A stretch of DNA of 48,224 bases from an uncultured Bacteroidales bacterium (GTDB lineage: Bacteria; Bacteroidota; Bacteroidia; Bacteroidales; Bacteroidaceae). Below, piece after piece: positions 25,554-33,958 of the stretch (position 1 is its first letter; the number at the start of each line of letters is the position of its first letter). The stretch covers positions 1-48,224 of the forward strand of contig CACYXI010000009.1 in assembly GCA_902778265.1 (NCBI GenBank), written 5' to 3'. A program made the position numbers and the translations under genes. Under the pieces are notes generated by a model that worked only from the letters and a program-made list of their open reading frames with translations, made no database searches and had not been told where the DNA came from.

Positions 25554-26843
25554 TTAATTTTCTACTTCGAATTTCAGATATTTCAATGAATCCTCAATTT
25601 CTGATTTCATAATCTCATCTACATGGGCAAAGTCTATTGGCTTCATCCAATCTGTATTCTCCGCATTGTACAGTTTATACAGAATACCGTATCTTGACAA
25701 GATGTCGTACATACGGCCATTCTGCGAGGAATTATTGGAATTCTCCTTTGGCTTAGTCTTTAGTATGTGAACAAAGTCCTTGTGGAACTTTAAAGCAAAT
25801 ATCGTAGCATGGAAGGAGTCCATACATACGACAGAAGCATGACTCAACAGATAGACCCATTCATATGGGCCACCGTCATGATACACATAACCATCACCAT
25901 AGTTCAGTGTGTATCCATAGCAATCCACCGTTATCACTTTGTCAATAGCCGTTCTTGCTTTAACATCATTAACCATATCTTTATATTCCTCTCGACAGCC
26001 TACAAAATAACAGAAAATATACTTCTCGGGTATGGTGAACTCAATTTCTGCTTTATTGGCAAAATCCATCCATTGGTCTTTCGTTAAAAGCATTGTAGGA
26101 TCAACGACCAATTTTATGTCTTTACGATCGAGAAGTTTGCCGAGCAGGTCAACGGAGTGCTGTTCACGAACGGCAATATGCTTGAATTTAGATAAATCAT
26201 CCTTCACACGCTGTTTTATCTCATCAGGGAAATCTGGACGTGATATGCTTGAAGAATACGCTATTCTTTTCTTGTCACCGGCAAACTCAAGGAACATCAT
26301 AGGATTGAATCCTCCACAGTATGGATTCCAGATCTGGTCGCTGCCTGTAATGAACATGTCTGCATCAGCTGTCACATCTCTGTAGTCCTTTGGAGTAAAT
26401 AATCTTTTCGTTTTGTAGTTGCCGTCAAGGAAAGTATACTTATATACTTTCTTCTGTTGCTTGGTATTATATAAGTTACTTAAATATTTGTTACGAAACG
26501 ATTTAAATCTACATAAGAATTTTAATATCGGTAAGTTTGGTAACTTTAGAATATACAGATTTTCGTCAGGAACAAAATCTGTAGAACTCTCAGTTAGATC
26601 TGTGTGTTTCTTCTTCCTGATAGATTTAATGAACTTGACAATAGCGGAAGGAATTATATACTTAATAACTTCTTTAATTTGAAACTTGACATAATTGTCT
26701 CCATCAATATCAACAGTCTCATGTCTGTTGTATATGAATTCCACATCATGCCCCCAGTCTCTAAGCACTTTGTTCAGTGCATAGGACTGCAAGCATGTCC
26801 CAAAGTTAGGATGCGGAAAGAATGTTACCAGTTTAATCTTCAT
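25554..26843 (-). CDS. Polysaccharide pyruvyltransferase-family protein
   Basis: The 429-residue protein has NFGTCLQSYALNKVLRDWGHDVEFI (13-37), ADADMFITGSDQIWNP near 162-177, RIAYSSSISR near 197, KHIAVREQHSVDLL near 224-237, KLVVDPTMLL near 248 and a late SFHATIFALKF, all typical of the PssK/CsaB/WcaK-like family. Such enzymes make pyruvate ketals on sugars from phosphoenolpyruvate, adding negative charge. The family also contains members acting on other acceptors, so the exact reaction is not certain. Cytosolic. Confidence 0.9.
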   Translation of the reverse strand: MKIKLVTFFPHPNFGTCLQSYALNKVLRDWGHDVEFIYNRHETVDIDGDNYVKFQIKEVIKYIIPSAIVKFIKSIRKKKHTDLTESSTDFVPDENLYILKLPNLPILKFLCRFKSFRNKYLSNLYNTKQQKKVYKYTFLDGNYKTKRLFTPKDYRDVTADADMFITGSDQIWNPYCGGFNPMMFLEFAGDKKRIAYSSSISRPDFPDEIKQRVKDDLSKFKHIAVREQHSVDLLGKLLDRKDIKLVVDPTMLLTKDQWMDFANKAEIEFTIPEKYIFCYFVGCREEYKDMVNDVKARTAIDKVITVDCYGYTLNYGDGYVYHDGGPYEWVYLLSHASVVCMDSFHATIFALKFHKDFVHILKTKPKENSNNSSQNGRMYDILSRYGILYKLYNAENTDWMKPIDFAHVDEIMKSEIEDSLKYLKFEVEN

Positions 26844-26853
26844 CTGAAAAGTT

Positions 26854-27873
26854 TTATGGCATTAACCATTTGGTGAATTTAAATTGCTGAACAACATATA
26901 CTATCGTACAGCAAACGAGATATACTAACGGAATCATACATAAAGCCTTGATGTCGGGGGGGGGTATCAGCTTAAACGACATCATGATAACAAACTGCTG
27001 GATGAGGAAGACACCGAAACTACGTTTAGCTAATAGTGTAACGAATCTATTATTTGTGCCAATACAGAATCTTTTTACCATCATAAATATGGCTACAGAC
27101 GGTAATACTGCGTAAACTGCCATATAGTTAAAAACTTTTGGTGAATGGCTTGTCGCATTATAAACAAGTATATATCTAAATGCTAACATGACCACAGCCA
27201 AACACACAATTGAAGTTAATGCTTTATTGCTCTTCTCAATATTGCTATGAGTAATGTAATATCCCAGAAGTGCATATAAAACATATCCGCAAATCGGAAG
27301 ACTATGAACCGGAACGCCTATCCAGGAAATTCTGTTAGAGAGGCTTATAATTGGAACAATGCATGATTGTAAAATAAAGAGAAGTCCGATTAGCCCTATC
27401 AACTGCTTCTCCGTAAGATGTTCTACCATAATAGATATGAATGGCATGAAAACATATAGAAGAAACAATGGGATAAAGAACCAATAGGTCGTGAACGGTA
27501 CATTGCCGGTAAGGAAACCGACAATAATAGTCTTCACAATATCGATTGGAGCCTTGTCATCATATGCCGAAATAACAAACAACACAGAGAAGAATAGCGA
27601 CATCGCAAGGAATGGCAACAAAGTTTTCTTTATTCGCTTGCGGAAGAAAGTCTTTGTGTCATATTTCTTATGGTAGCCTACAAGAGTTGCACCGGAAAGC
27701 ATAAAGAATAATGGAACGGCATTGTAAAATAACACGTTTATCAGTACACGTAGCCACCAAATGTTGTCAGCATGATTATACTGATGGATGTAACTATCAC
27801 AGTGAAGAGCAACCACACTGAAACAGCTGACTACGTTTATGATATCAAGATATAATATACGCTTGTTATTCAT
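26854..27873 (-). CDS. Acyltransferase family 3 with a C9 tract before the last helix (in frame)
   Basis: The membrane protein starts KRILYLDIINVVSCFSVVALHCDSYI (from the Met at 27873), with H in the conserved first-helix position and about ten helices, ending IPPPDIKALCMIPLVYLVCCTIVYVVQQFKFTKW. I prefer the Met at 27873 (overlap of 8 bases with the upstream gene) to the one at 27891 (26-base overlap), because the family starts just before the first helix. The PPP codons are a C9 run on the coding strand (26964-26956). A one-base change would remove the last helix. The frame is intact here, so this copy is on. Confidence 0.82.
   Translation of the reverse strand: MNNKRILYLDIINVVSCFSVVALHCDSYIHQYNHADNIWWLRVLINVLFYNAVPLFFMLSGATLVGYHKKYDTKTFFRKRIKKTLLPFLAMSLFFSVLFVISAYDDKAPIDIVKTIIVGFLTGNVPFTTYWFFIPLFLLYVFMPFISIMVEHLTEKQLIGLIGLLFILQSCIVPIISLSNRISWIGVPVHSLPICGYVLYALLGYYITHSNIEKSNKALTSIVCLAVVMLAFRYILVYNATSHSPKVFNYMAVYAVLPSVAIFMMVKRFCIGTNNRFVTLLAKRSFGVFLIQQFVIMMSFKLIPPPDIKALCMIPLVYLVCCTIVYVVQQFKFTKWLMP
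26956..26964 (-). repeat. Homopolymeric C9 tract (coding strand)
   Basis: Nine consecutive G on the plus strand, encoding Pro-Pro-Pro just before the final membrane helix of the acyltransferase. The position matches the G12 tract in the acyltransferase at 21.5 kb, but the coding strand carries C rather than G. Confidence 0.9.
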
Positions 27874-28441
27874 TTGAGGCATTATCATCAATGATTTTCA
27901 CTAATTCTGGAGCTTTCAGATAGTACTGCGAATTACACGTTAGACGTAATGCGCCGAATCCTTGAACCAGACTGTGTCCTATCCATCTTGAATCTATTAC
28001 TTTCTCTGTTCCAGGCGGATTTAACAGAAGCAATTCACCATTAAACTTCATCCAATCCCGTACCGTAATCAATTTTAATGTGTATATGTGGTAGGAACGA
28101 CCAGAAGAGAATATATACAAAGGCTTATCAGAATAGTTCTTGAATACCTTTATAATGCCTTCTATCTCATCAAGGGACTCTATTACAGCGTCTACCATAG
28201 GTATGTAGCGAATTTTTCCATCCAAGTATAATCTTGAGTTAATTGAAGCTTCTTCATTCTGCACCAGTCCTGTAAGAAGTTTTTGCCGGTTTAACTCATC
28301 AGAATCTATTCTCTTTATATATCTATACTTCGTAACCCCTTGGCCTCCACTTTCATACAGACTAAATGTAAAAGTCAAAGAATGACCTGCATATTCTCTT
28401 TTAATATCTTGGATTACTCTCCAAGGTGTCAAATTTTCCAT
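27866..28441 (-). CDS. Unknown protein with archaeo-eukaryotic-primase-like motifs
   Basis: A 191-residue soluble protein with no clear family. It has YIPMVDAVIESLDEIEGIIKVF near 78-99, YIFSSGRSYHIYTLKL near 109-124 and DSRWIGHSLVQGFGALRLTCNSQYYLKAPELVKI near 149-182. The order (an acidic strand, then S-G-R-x-x-H-I-Y, then a late [AL]-L-R-L-x-x-[NS]) resembles the D-h-[DE], s-x-H and R-x-x-[ST] motifs of small PrimPol-type primases, though only one Asp is visible in the first. It starts inside the dGTPase stop (TAATG) and so is translationally coupled to it. If correct, it might bind nucleotides or make a short nucleic acid in a defense response. Confidence 0.45.
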   Translation of the reverse strand: MENLTPWRVIQDIKREYAGHSLTFTFSLYESGGQGVTKYRYIKRIDSDELNRQKLLTGLVQNEEASINSRLYLDGKIRYIPMVDAVIESLDEIEGIIKVFKNYSDKPLYIFSSGRSYHIYTLKLITVRDWMKFNGELLLLNPPGTEKVIDSRWIGHSLVQGFGALRLTCNSQYYLKAPELVKIIDDNASNE

Positions 28442-29940
28442 TATACTAATGCTATTCCGTTGAATAAGTTATATATCTTAAGAGAATAATCGTCTGTCAT
28501 ACCTGATATATAGTCAACTATAAGATGGGCACGACAGAACCATTCCCAAACCCTATCGTTACTATGTGTATTTTTATCTTCTTCGTACAATCTGACGTAC
28601 TTCTCTGGCAAAGTATGGAATATTCTCCATTCAACATCCAACCCTTTCGCTGCCTTCGGTTTCTCCAGAGCTTCCACAAGATTACTGAACTTTTCTTCTG
28701 AAAGTTTTAAAAGGGTAGAATATCGTTCCATGAGACTGCTAATAATGTAATAGCCTGCAATCTCTTTGTTTTCTGCCTCATGTGACCTGAAAAGATATTT
28801 CTTAGAAACATTTCTCAGACATTGCAATATTCCCTGAGCATCCTTTATCCTTTTAACTATGGTCTGGTCTAGATGCTCACCTTTTAGCACCTCAAAGAGT
28901 TCATTAGCTTTGCCATTCATGATACTTTCTTTTCGCTCAAGAAATGTATCAGCAGCCAACTTTATCAACTCTCTTGCAAGCGTTGTTTTAAAATAGAAAT
29001 ATATTTCTTTGTCTTTCTTGTTTGCCAGCTCCGAAACTATCGGTAAAGGAACGTTCTCTTGATTATTATAGTTAACCCATTCCTTCATAAAATGTTCTCT
29101 GAATTTCTCATTGGTAAGAATGTCTTTCTCAATACCATCTTCCATGTCACTAAGACAGTAGGCTATATCATCGGCTACCTCCATCAAATATGTCAGTGGA
29201 TAACGAGTTAATTCACCATCTATGTTATAAGCCTTTTTAATCTCATCTACAACATCTTGTTCCGAGTTGAAATATCCGGCTTTCTTAGTTGGTCCGTTAC
29301 CTTCTTTCCCGTTAGCGACACGTACATATTTCAATGCACAATATAACTGTTGATACGTAAGGTTCAATCCTTTACGGTCAACTTCAAATGGCTTACCCAA
29401 TATTCGGGTCACTATTCGGAAACCTTGAGGATTACCGTCAAATTCCAGAAAGTCATTGATTAAATTTTCAAACCTGTTTTTCTCATTAACATAGCGCTCG
29501 TCTATAGGGGAAGATGGAGAAAAAGATTTTTTGAAAGTCTCTTCCCAATTATCCTTAAACCATTTTTGGATGGCTTTCTCACCGAAATGACCAAATGGAG
29601 GATTTCCTATGTCATGCATAAGACAAGCATTCTCAACTATTTGGACAAAAGTGGCGGCTTCCTCTAAGTTTAATTCCTTGGTACTTATTAATTTTTGTGC
29701 TATTTGTGTAGCAATATCCTTACCATAGTCAGCAACCTCTATAGAATGTGTCATACGACTTCTGACAAAAGGATTCTTTTCAAGAGAGAATACCTGCGCT
29801 TTCTGTTGCAGTCGTCTGAACGAACTTGAGAACACTATTCTTGAATGGTCGCTTAAAGACTCTTGCAGAAGCTTTCGACCTCCAATTGTAGTTTGTCTTA
29901 TTCGATTGGGATTAAATAAATTATCGTATTCGAACTTCAT
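28441..29940 (-). CDS. dgt: dGTP triphosphohydrolase-like HD-domain dNTPase
   Basis: A 499-residue protein close to the Dgt family. The metal-binding HD residues are H65 (RMTHSIEVADYG), H109-D110 (CLMHDIGNPPFGH) and D257/D258 (YLMEVADDIAYCLSDMEDG), with the family start SDHSRIVFSSSFRRLQQKAQVF at 30-51. It hydrolyses dNTPs to deoxynucleosides and triphosphate. Dgt homologues are known to defend against phage by draining the dNTP pool. Here it lies between a GHKL-TIR protein and a primase-like protein in a defense-like operon, so that role is likelier than housekeeping. Confidence 0.92.
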   Translation of the reverse strand: MKFEYDNLFNPNRIRQTTIGGRKLLQESLSDHSRIVFSSSFRRLQQKAQVFSLEKNPFVRSRMTHSIEVADYGKDIATQIAQKLISTKELNLEEAATFVQIVENACLMHDIGNPPFGHFGEKAIQKWFKDNWEETFKKSFSPSSPIDERYVNEKNRFENLINDFLEFDGNPQGFRIVTRILGKPFEVDRKGLNLTYQQLYCALKYVRVANGKEGNGPTKKAGYFNSEQDVVDEIKKAYNIDGELTRYPLTYLMEVADDIAYCLSDMEDGIEKDILTNEKFREHFMKEWVNYNNQENVPLPIVSELANKKDKEIYFYFKTTLARELIKLAADTFLERKESIMNGKANELFEVLKGEHLDQTIVKRIKDAQGILQCLRNVSKKYLFRSHEAENKEIAGYYIISSLMERYSTLLKLSEEKFSNLVEALEKPKAAKGLDVEWRIFHTLPEKYVRLYEEDKNTHSNDRVWEWFCRAHLIVDYISGMTDDYSLKIYNLFNGIALV

Positions 29941-29966
29941 AATCTAGATTTTAAAAATGATTTTCA

Positions 29967-31859
29967 CTATTTTTCTATGGTTATTAGAGATACCAGCTTC
30001 TCCATGTTCTCCTTTCTATTGTTAGGAGTGTAACCTAATTTCTTGCAAACATCTTCAATCTTACTACAGAAAAGATCTGCGTTTAGCCTTGTCATTGATA
30101 TAGCTCCATTTTCTTCCTCGTATTTTGTGTTCTGCCATGTTGATTCTACATTTAAAGGACGTTCCGGACGGAAATCGTTTATATTTATTATTTTATGTTC
30201 AGACCTTGTAATCCATGCCGCACCGATTTCTGCCATTGTTCCAAAAGAACTCATGATATTCTTGCTCGTTATAAAAATTACATAAATCTTCTGGTCAGAA
30301 TAGCTGTTCACAAAGAAATCCCGCAGATAATCAAAAATGGGCACATCATCAGGAATTCTTGATACTTCATCGTCACAATTCGAATATAGTATTACCTTAG
30401 CTGGAACATTGTTTGAAAGCAAGAAGTTATAAACAAGATCTGAAACATTTTTATCTTTACCAGTTTGGCTTATAAGAATTCTCTTTTTTGACTCATCTAC
30501 CTTCTTTTTAATGCCTAAAAATGGAATATTCTCATTGATGACAGTATCAACAATATCCTTGATATTATGAGGCTCAGAACTTTTTTGTGCAGCTTCAACT
30601 CCATTTGATATTTCTTGACTTGCCCTCTCTTTAAATCTCTTTACATTGCGTTTTAAATCATCCTCATGCTTTTGCATGATACTTATTTCCTTTTTCTTAA
30701 TGTCAGAGTTTTTAAAGTTAGTATAAGTAACACGCATGTTAAGGATAGCAGGAAGAAGTTTTTGCCTGACAAAGTTTATTACAGCTATATATCGAGGATC
30801 ATCACTTTTGTAACCTTGTCTATTACTAAGAGCCATGTCAGGAAGTTCTGAGAGCTCAAAAAGGTCTATATAAAGTTGACCAACAACATAAGATTCATTC
30901 AAAGAGTTTTTACCGACTTTAGGAAGGATATTGAATTCGCCCATTTTCTTATTTGCGTAAAGAGAAATGAAGTTGTCAGGAAAGTCATTTGGATCTTTCT
31001 TTCTGCCTTTGGTTGATTGATAAGCACCTATCCAACCCTTTATCTCTAGGTTGTATACTTTTTCAGTTCCCTTATTATCCTTCATCTTTAGTTCTTGGGA
31101 ATATAGGGGCCTTACAACACATAGCCTCTCTCGTCTTTCAGGTTTGTCCTTGAATGGATTAGGTACCTTATTGATTAAGTACCTGTATTCTTCGCCTAAT
31201 GTTATAATAGCGCATAGGCTTTTCGCAAAAACATCATCTAATCTTGAAATAACGATGTCCTTTTTGCCATCCAAAATTATATGAATTTTGAAGTCACTGT
31301 CAACCAACGGGAAAATATTAATGATATTTCTCTTAACAGCCTCAACTGTTTTATGCAGATGGTATTCTGGTTTTGGCATAATAACCGTAGTACCATTCCC
31401 ATGCACGCAAAGAAACTTGACGTCATCATCTTCAATTGGCTTTAATAAGCCACCTTCTTCTGGATGCCTTGTCAATACAAATCCTGACTTTTCTCCATCT
31501 CTTATAGTCATGACATAGACATCTGATGAAACAGAAAGCGCAGCCAATTTTCCTATTCCTTTCCTTCCCATCTTCTTCCTACCTAATGGTGTATAAGAGT
31601 CGGATTCATCTGTCCTTGAAACTTTTGCGACGCCTAAATATCTACTAATGTCTCCATTGCTATATGACATTCCGTGCCCATCATCCTCAACTCTAATCTC
31701 ATTTTCATTACCAATTATATATACATTATGAGCATCAGCATCATAAGCGTTAGCTATTAATTCAGCTAAAACATAATAGATATTAGTGTAAAGGTTAGGA
31801 CCTAAAAGCTCTAAAATCCTTGGATCAATTTGAATCTTATATTCTTTTTCCTTTTCCAT
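29967..31859 (-). CDS. HSP90/MORC-type GHKL ATPase with C-terminal TIR-like domain
   Basis: Residues 1-~180 form a GHKL ATPase: N-box ELIANAYDAD (33-42, N37 for Mg), VEDDGHGM (57-64), GRKGIGKLA (98-106) and GNGTTV (154-159). A middle transducer-like region runs to ~390, then a charged coiled coil (~395-445). Residues ~458-565 look like a TIR or TIR-like fold: KKRILISQTGKD, KIYVIFITSKNIMSSFGTMAEIGAAW, with E544 in the place of the NADase glutamate. A likely model is an ATP-driven sensor (clamp) whose activation triggers NAD+ loss or another TIR reaction. The methyltransferase gene just upstream suggests that foreign, unmethylated DNA could be the trigger. The TIR call is by pattern only. Confidence 0.75.
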   Translation of the reverse strand: MEKEKEYKIQIDPRILELLGPNLYTNIYYVLAELIANAYDADAHNVYIIGNENEIRVEDDGHGMSYSNGDISRYLGVAKVSRTDESDSYTPLGRKKMGRKGIGKLAALSVSSDVYVMTIRDGEKSGFVLTRHPEEGGLLKPIEDDDVKFLCVHGNGTTVIMPKPEYHLHKTVEAVKRNIINIFPLVDSDFKIHIILDGKKDIVISRLDDVFAKSLCAIITLGEEYRYLINKVPNPFKDKPERRERLCVVRPLYSQELKMKDNKGTEKVYNLEIKGWIGAYQSTKGRKKDPNDFPDNFISLYANKKMGEFNILPKVGKNSLNESYVVGQLYIDLFELSELPDMALSNRQGYKSDDPRYIAVINFVRQKLLPAILNMRVTYTNFKNSDIKKKEISIMQKHEDDLKRNVKRFKERASQEISNGVEAAQKSSEPHNIKDIVDTVINENIPFLGIKKKVDESKKRILISQTGKDKNVSDLVYNFLLSNNVPAKVILYSNCDDEVSRIPDDVPIFDYLRDFFVNSYSDQKIYVIFITSKNIMSSFGTMAEIGAAWITRSEHKIININDFRPERPLNVESTWQNTKYEEENGAISMTRLNADLFCSKIEDVCKKLGYTPNNRKENMEKLVSLITIEK

Positions 31860-31916
31860 AGCGGTTATTTTATAGATAGATAATTATCTTTTAGGAACAA
31901 GAGACAGTTTGTTTTT

Positions 31917-33002
31917 CTATGCTTCAAAATACTCATTCAAATGTGCCAGAATGCTTTTCGCAATAACTTCGCCCAACTTTGGAGGTACTGCATTGCCTAT
32001 ATATCTTGAAGCTTTCGTCAAAGACACGCATGACTCATCTTCAAAGAATCTATAGTTCATAGGGAATGTCTGTAATAGAGCAGCTTCCCTTGCTGATATA
32101 GCTCTATCTTGCTCGGGATGTCCAAATCTGCCATTCCCAATACCTGTACACTCTGTTGTCATTGTTGGACTTGGCTCATCCCATTTCATCCTTCCATACA
32201 CACAACCGAAAGATTTCCCTGTTGAGGATTTGTGGCAACGTAGTTTTAACTCTTCTGGCCAATCTCTCCAACTACCTCCTTCTTTTGTGGCTTGAATTCT
32301 CTTTAGGTTCAAAGGAGAAAGACTAGCAGCTCTATGTAAAGGGTCCTCCTTTGAGGACTCTCCAGCCGCTATTGGCTTGAGATTGCCAATAGTCTTTCGT
32401 ACTGTTACATAATCTTTTGGATTGGTTATGTAGGGAGGGAGAAGGTTAATTTCTCCGTATTTAGATGCAAGCAAGACTAAGCGCTTCCTCGTTTGCGGTA
32501 TACCATATTTAGGACAATAGACGACATTCACTGAAACATGATATTTTTCTTCTTCCAAAAGAGTTATGAAATCATTCAATACATTCTTCAACTTGAAGGC
32601 CCGTATAGCTGGTACATTTTCCATTGTTACTATATCTGGACGTACAGCTTTCACAAGCCTACCAAATTCGTAAAGGAGATCATATTTATTCGGATCCTTG
32701 TTTTTATTTTTGTTGGCATACGTTGAGAAAGGCTGACAGGGAGCACAACCCGCCAAGATTCTGACAGCACCATCTGCATATAATTGCCTTATGTCCTTTC
32801 TTTTTACCTCTTTAATATTTTTGAAAAAGAAAGTAGCGTCATTATTGTACTCATAAGCAAATTTGCATGTTGGGTCAATGTCAAATCCTCCTTTAATATG
32901 AAAACCAACAGTTTTCATGCCATAGCTGAGTCCACCTATTCCACAGAACAAGTCTACAACATCTATTTCTGAATACTTTTTTCTTTTTCTTCCCCGCCGC
33001 AT
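31917..33002 (-). CDS. DNA (cytosine-5) methyltransferase
   Basis: A 361-residue enzyme with the ordered C5 motifs: DLFCGIGGLSYGM (17-29, AdoMet), GCAPCQPFS (85-93, catalytic C89), ENV (128-130), GIPQTRKRLVLLAS near 167-180, SAREAALLQTFP near 307-318 and RYIGNAVPPKLGEVI near 334-348. It methylates cytosine in a specific DNA sequence; the target-recognition region (~190-300) does not reveal it. No conventional restriction nuclease gene is adjacent. The neighbours are AbiH upstream and a GHKL-TIR protein downstream, so it may provide self-marking for a non-nuclease response. Confidence 0.95.
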   Translation of the reverse strand: MRRGRKRKKYSEIDVVDLFCGIGGLSYGMKTVGFHIKGGFDIDPTCKFAYEYNNDATFFFKNIKEVKRKDIRQLYADGAVRILAGCAPCQPFSTYANKNKNKDPNKYDLLYEFGRLVKAVRPDIVTMENVPAIRAFKLKNVLNDFITLLEEEKYHVSVNVVYCPKYGIPQTRKRLVLLASKYGEINLLPPYITNPKDYVTVRKTIGNLKPIAAGESSKEDPLHRAASLSPLNLKRIQATKEGGSWRDWPEELKLRCHKSSTGKSFGCVYGRMKWDEPSPTMTTECTGIGNGRFGHPEQDRAISAREAALLQTFPMNYRFFEDESCVSLTKASRYIGNAVPPKLGEVIAKSILAHLNEYFEA

Positions 33003-33029
33003 AAGTACTTTATTGAATGAGGCTTTCTT

Positions 33030-33911
33030 TTAGCACATAAAGGCTTTATAATCCTTTAGCATAAACTTATCAACAAATGAATATAAACGCTTATTGTCTT
33101 CTTCTGTATGATAACCTAAATGCCAAGTAACATTGTTTGGAAGATAGCTAATGATAGTTTGAAAGTAGCTGTAATCAACCTTCCCATAGGAATGACCAAT
33201 AATTGTAACATCCCTTATTGTTGATATAGCTTCTTTGAAAGCATTGACAATAGCCTTTTCTACCTGTATGTTACCATCCTTACGTAAATCAGCGTATTCT
33301 GAAAGTTGCTGAAATCCATTGTTTTCCTTTCTGATGTTGCCTGGATTACATGAATAAGCATCAAATGGATTGACATCCTTGTCATGACCTATAATTACGC
33401 TGCTATCTTTTGCAGCACGACCATTCAAATGCCTAACTCTTCCTTCAATTATCTTATACACCGACTCTAATGTGTCAGTATAGTTAAAAGTAAGAAACAG
33501 AGAGTCATCAGGGAAAACATATTTAGGACTAACCGAACACAATTCTATGTTTATGTCTTTCGCCCAGTCAGAAAAATGGTTGCCTAACCTCTCAAAAATG
33601 TTAGGGTCTGCTATGGATGGGACTGTAACGTATTCGTCGCTATCATCATCAGTATAAGTTATGACAAACAAATTCTGCAAATCGTTATTTTTAACCTCGT
33701 CCAAATCAAAATTACCTAAAGCTTCTTCGAAAGAACTCCAAAGCATATCTTTCCTGTCTTCAGAAAGAAATTGACCTAACAAAAGCACATCCTCAAGATG
33801 ATGGGATACCAGCCAATCTCTAAAATCGCCATATCCAGACTTCAAAGCGTGGCTCTTGTCAAAGCCGTTACCCATAATATAAAGGTGATGGAAATCCAAT
33901 TCTGGAAACAT
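33030..33911 (-). CDS. AbiH-family abortive infection protein
   Basis: The 293-residue protein starts LYIMGNGFDKSHALKSGYGDFRDWLVSH (10-37), the signature of the AbiH family, and has SLFLTFNYTDTLESVY near 136-151, RVRHLNGRA near 157, and VTIIGHSYGKVDYSYFQTI near 234-252. AbiH was described as a lactococcal phage abortive-infection protein; its biochemical activity is not settled. It is the first gene of the five-gene cassette and lies 27 bases upstream of the methyltransferase gene. A perfect inverted repeat stands before it. Confidence 0.88.
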   Translation of the reverse strand: MFPELDFHHLYIMGNGFDKSHALKSGYGDFRDWLVSHHLEDVLLLGQFLSEDRKDMLWSSFEEALGNFDLDEVKNNDLQNLFVITYTDDDSDEYVTVPSIADPNIFERLGNHFSDWAKDINIELCSVSPKYVFPDDSLFLTFNYTDTLESVYKIIEGRVRHLNGRAAKDSSVIIGHDKDVNPFDAYSCNPGNIRKENNGFQQLSEYADLRKDGNIQVEKAIVNAFKEAISTIRDVTIIGHSYGKVDYSYFQTIISYLPNNVTWHLGYHTEEDNKRLYSFVDKFMLKDYKAFMC

Positions 33912-33937
33912 CTGTAAAATCCTTTTCGTATTGTTAT

Positions 33938-33958
33938 GTGTACAAAATTATTGTACAC
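33938..33958 (-). promoter_or_regulatory. Inverted repeat overlapping a -7-like box before the AbiH gene
   Basis: GTGTACAA-AATTA-TTGTACAC is a perfect 8-bp inverted repeat with a 5-base spacer, ending 26 bases before the abiH start codon. On the minus strand TAATTTTG (33950-33943) inside it fits the Bacteroidetes -7 box TAnnTTTG. The -33 box is weak (GTTG at 17 bases spacing). The placement suggests an operator that hides the promoter when a dimeric regulator binds. A terminator role is less likely since no T-run follows. Confidence 0.5.

Noticed and set aside
31917-33002. Ordinary type II restriction-modification system
   Set aside because: No gene next to the methyltransferase has a recognisable nuclease motif; the neighbours are AbiH and a GHKL-TIR protein.
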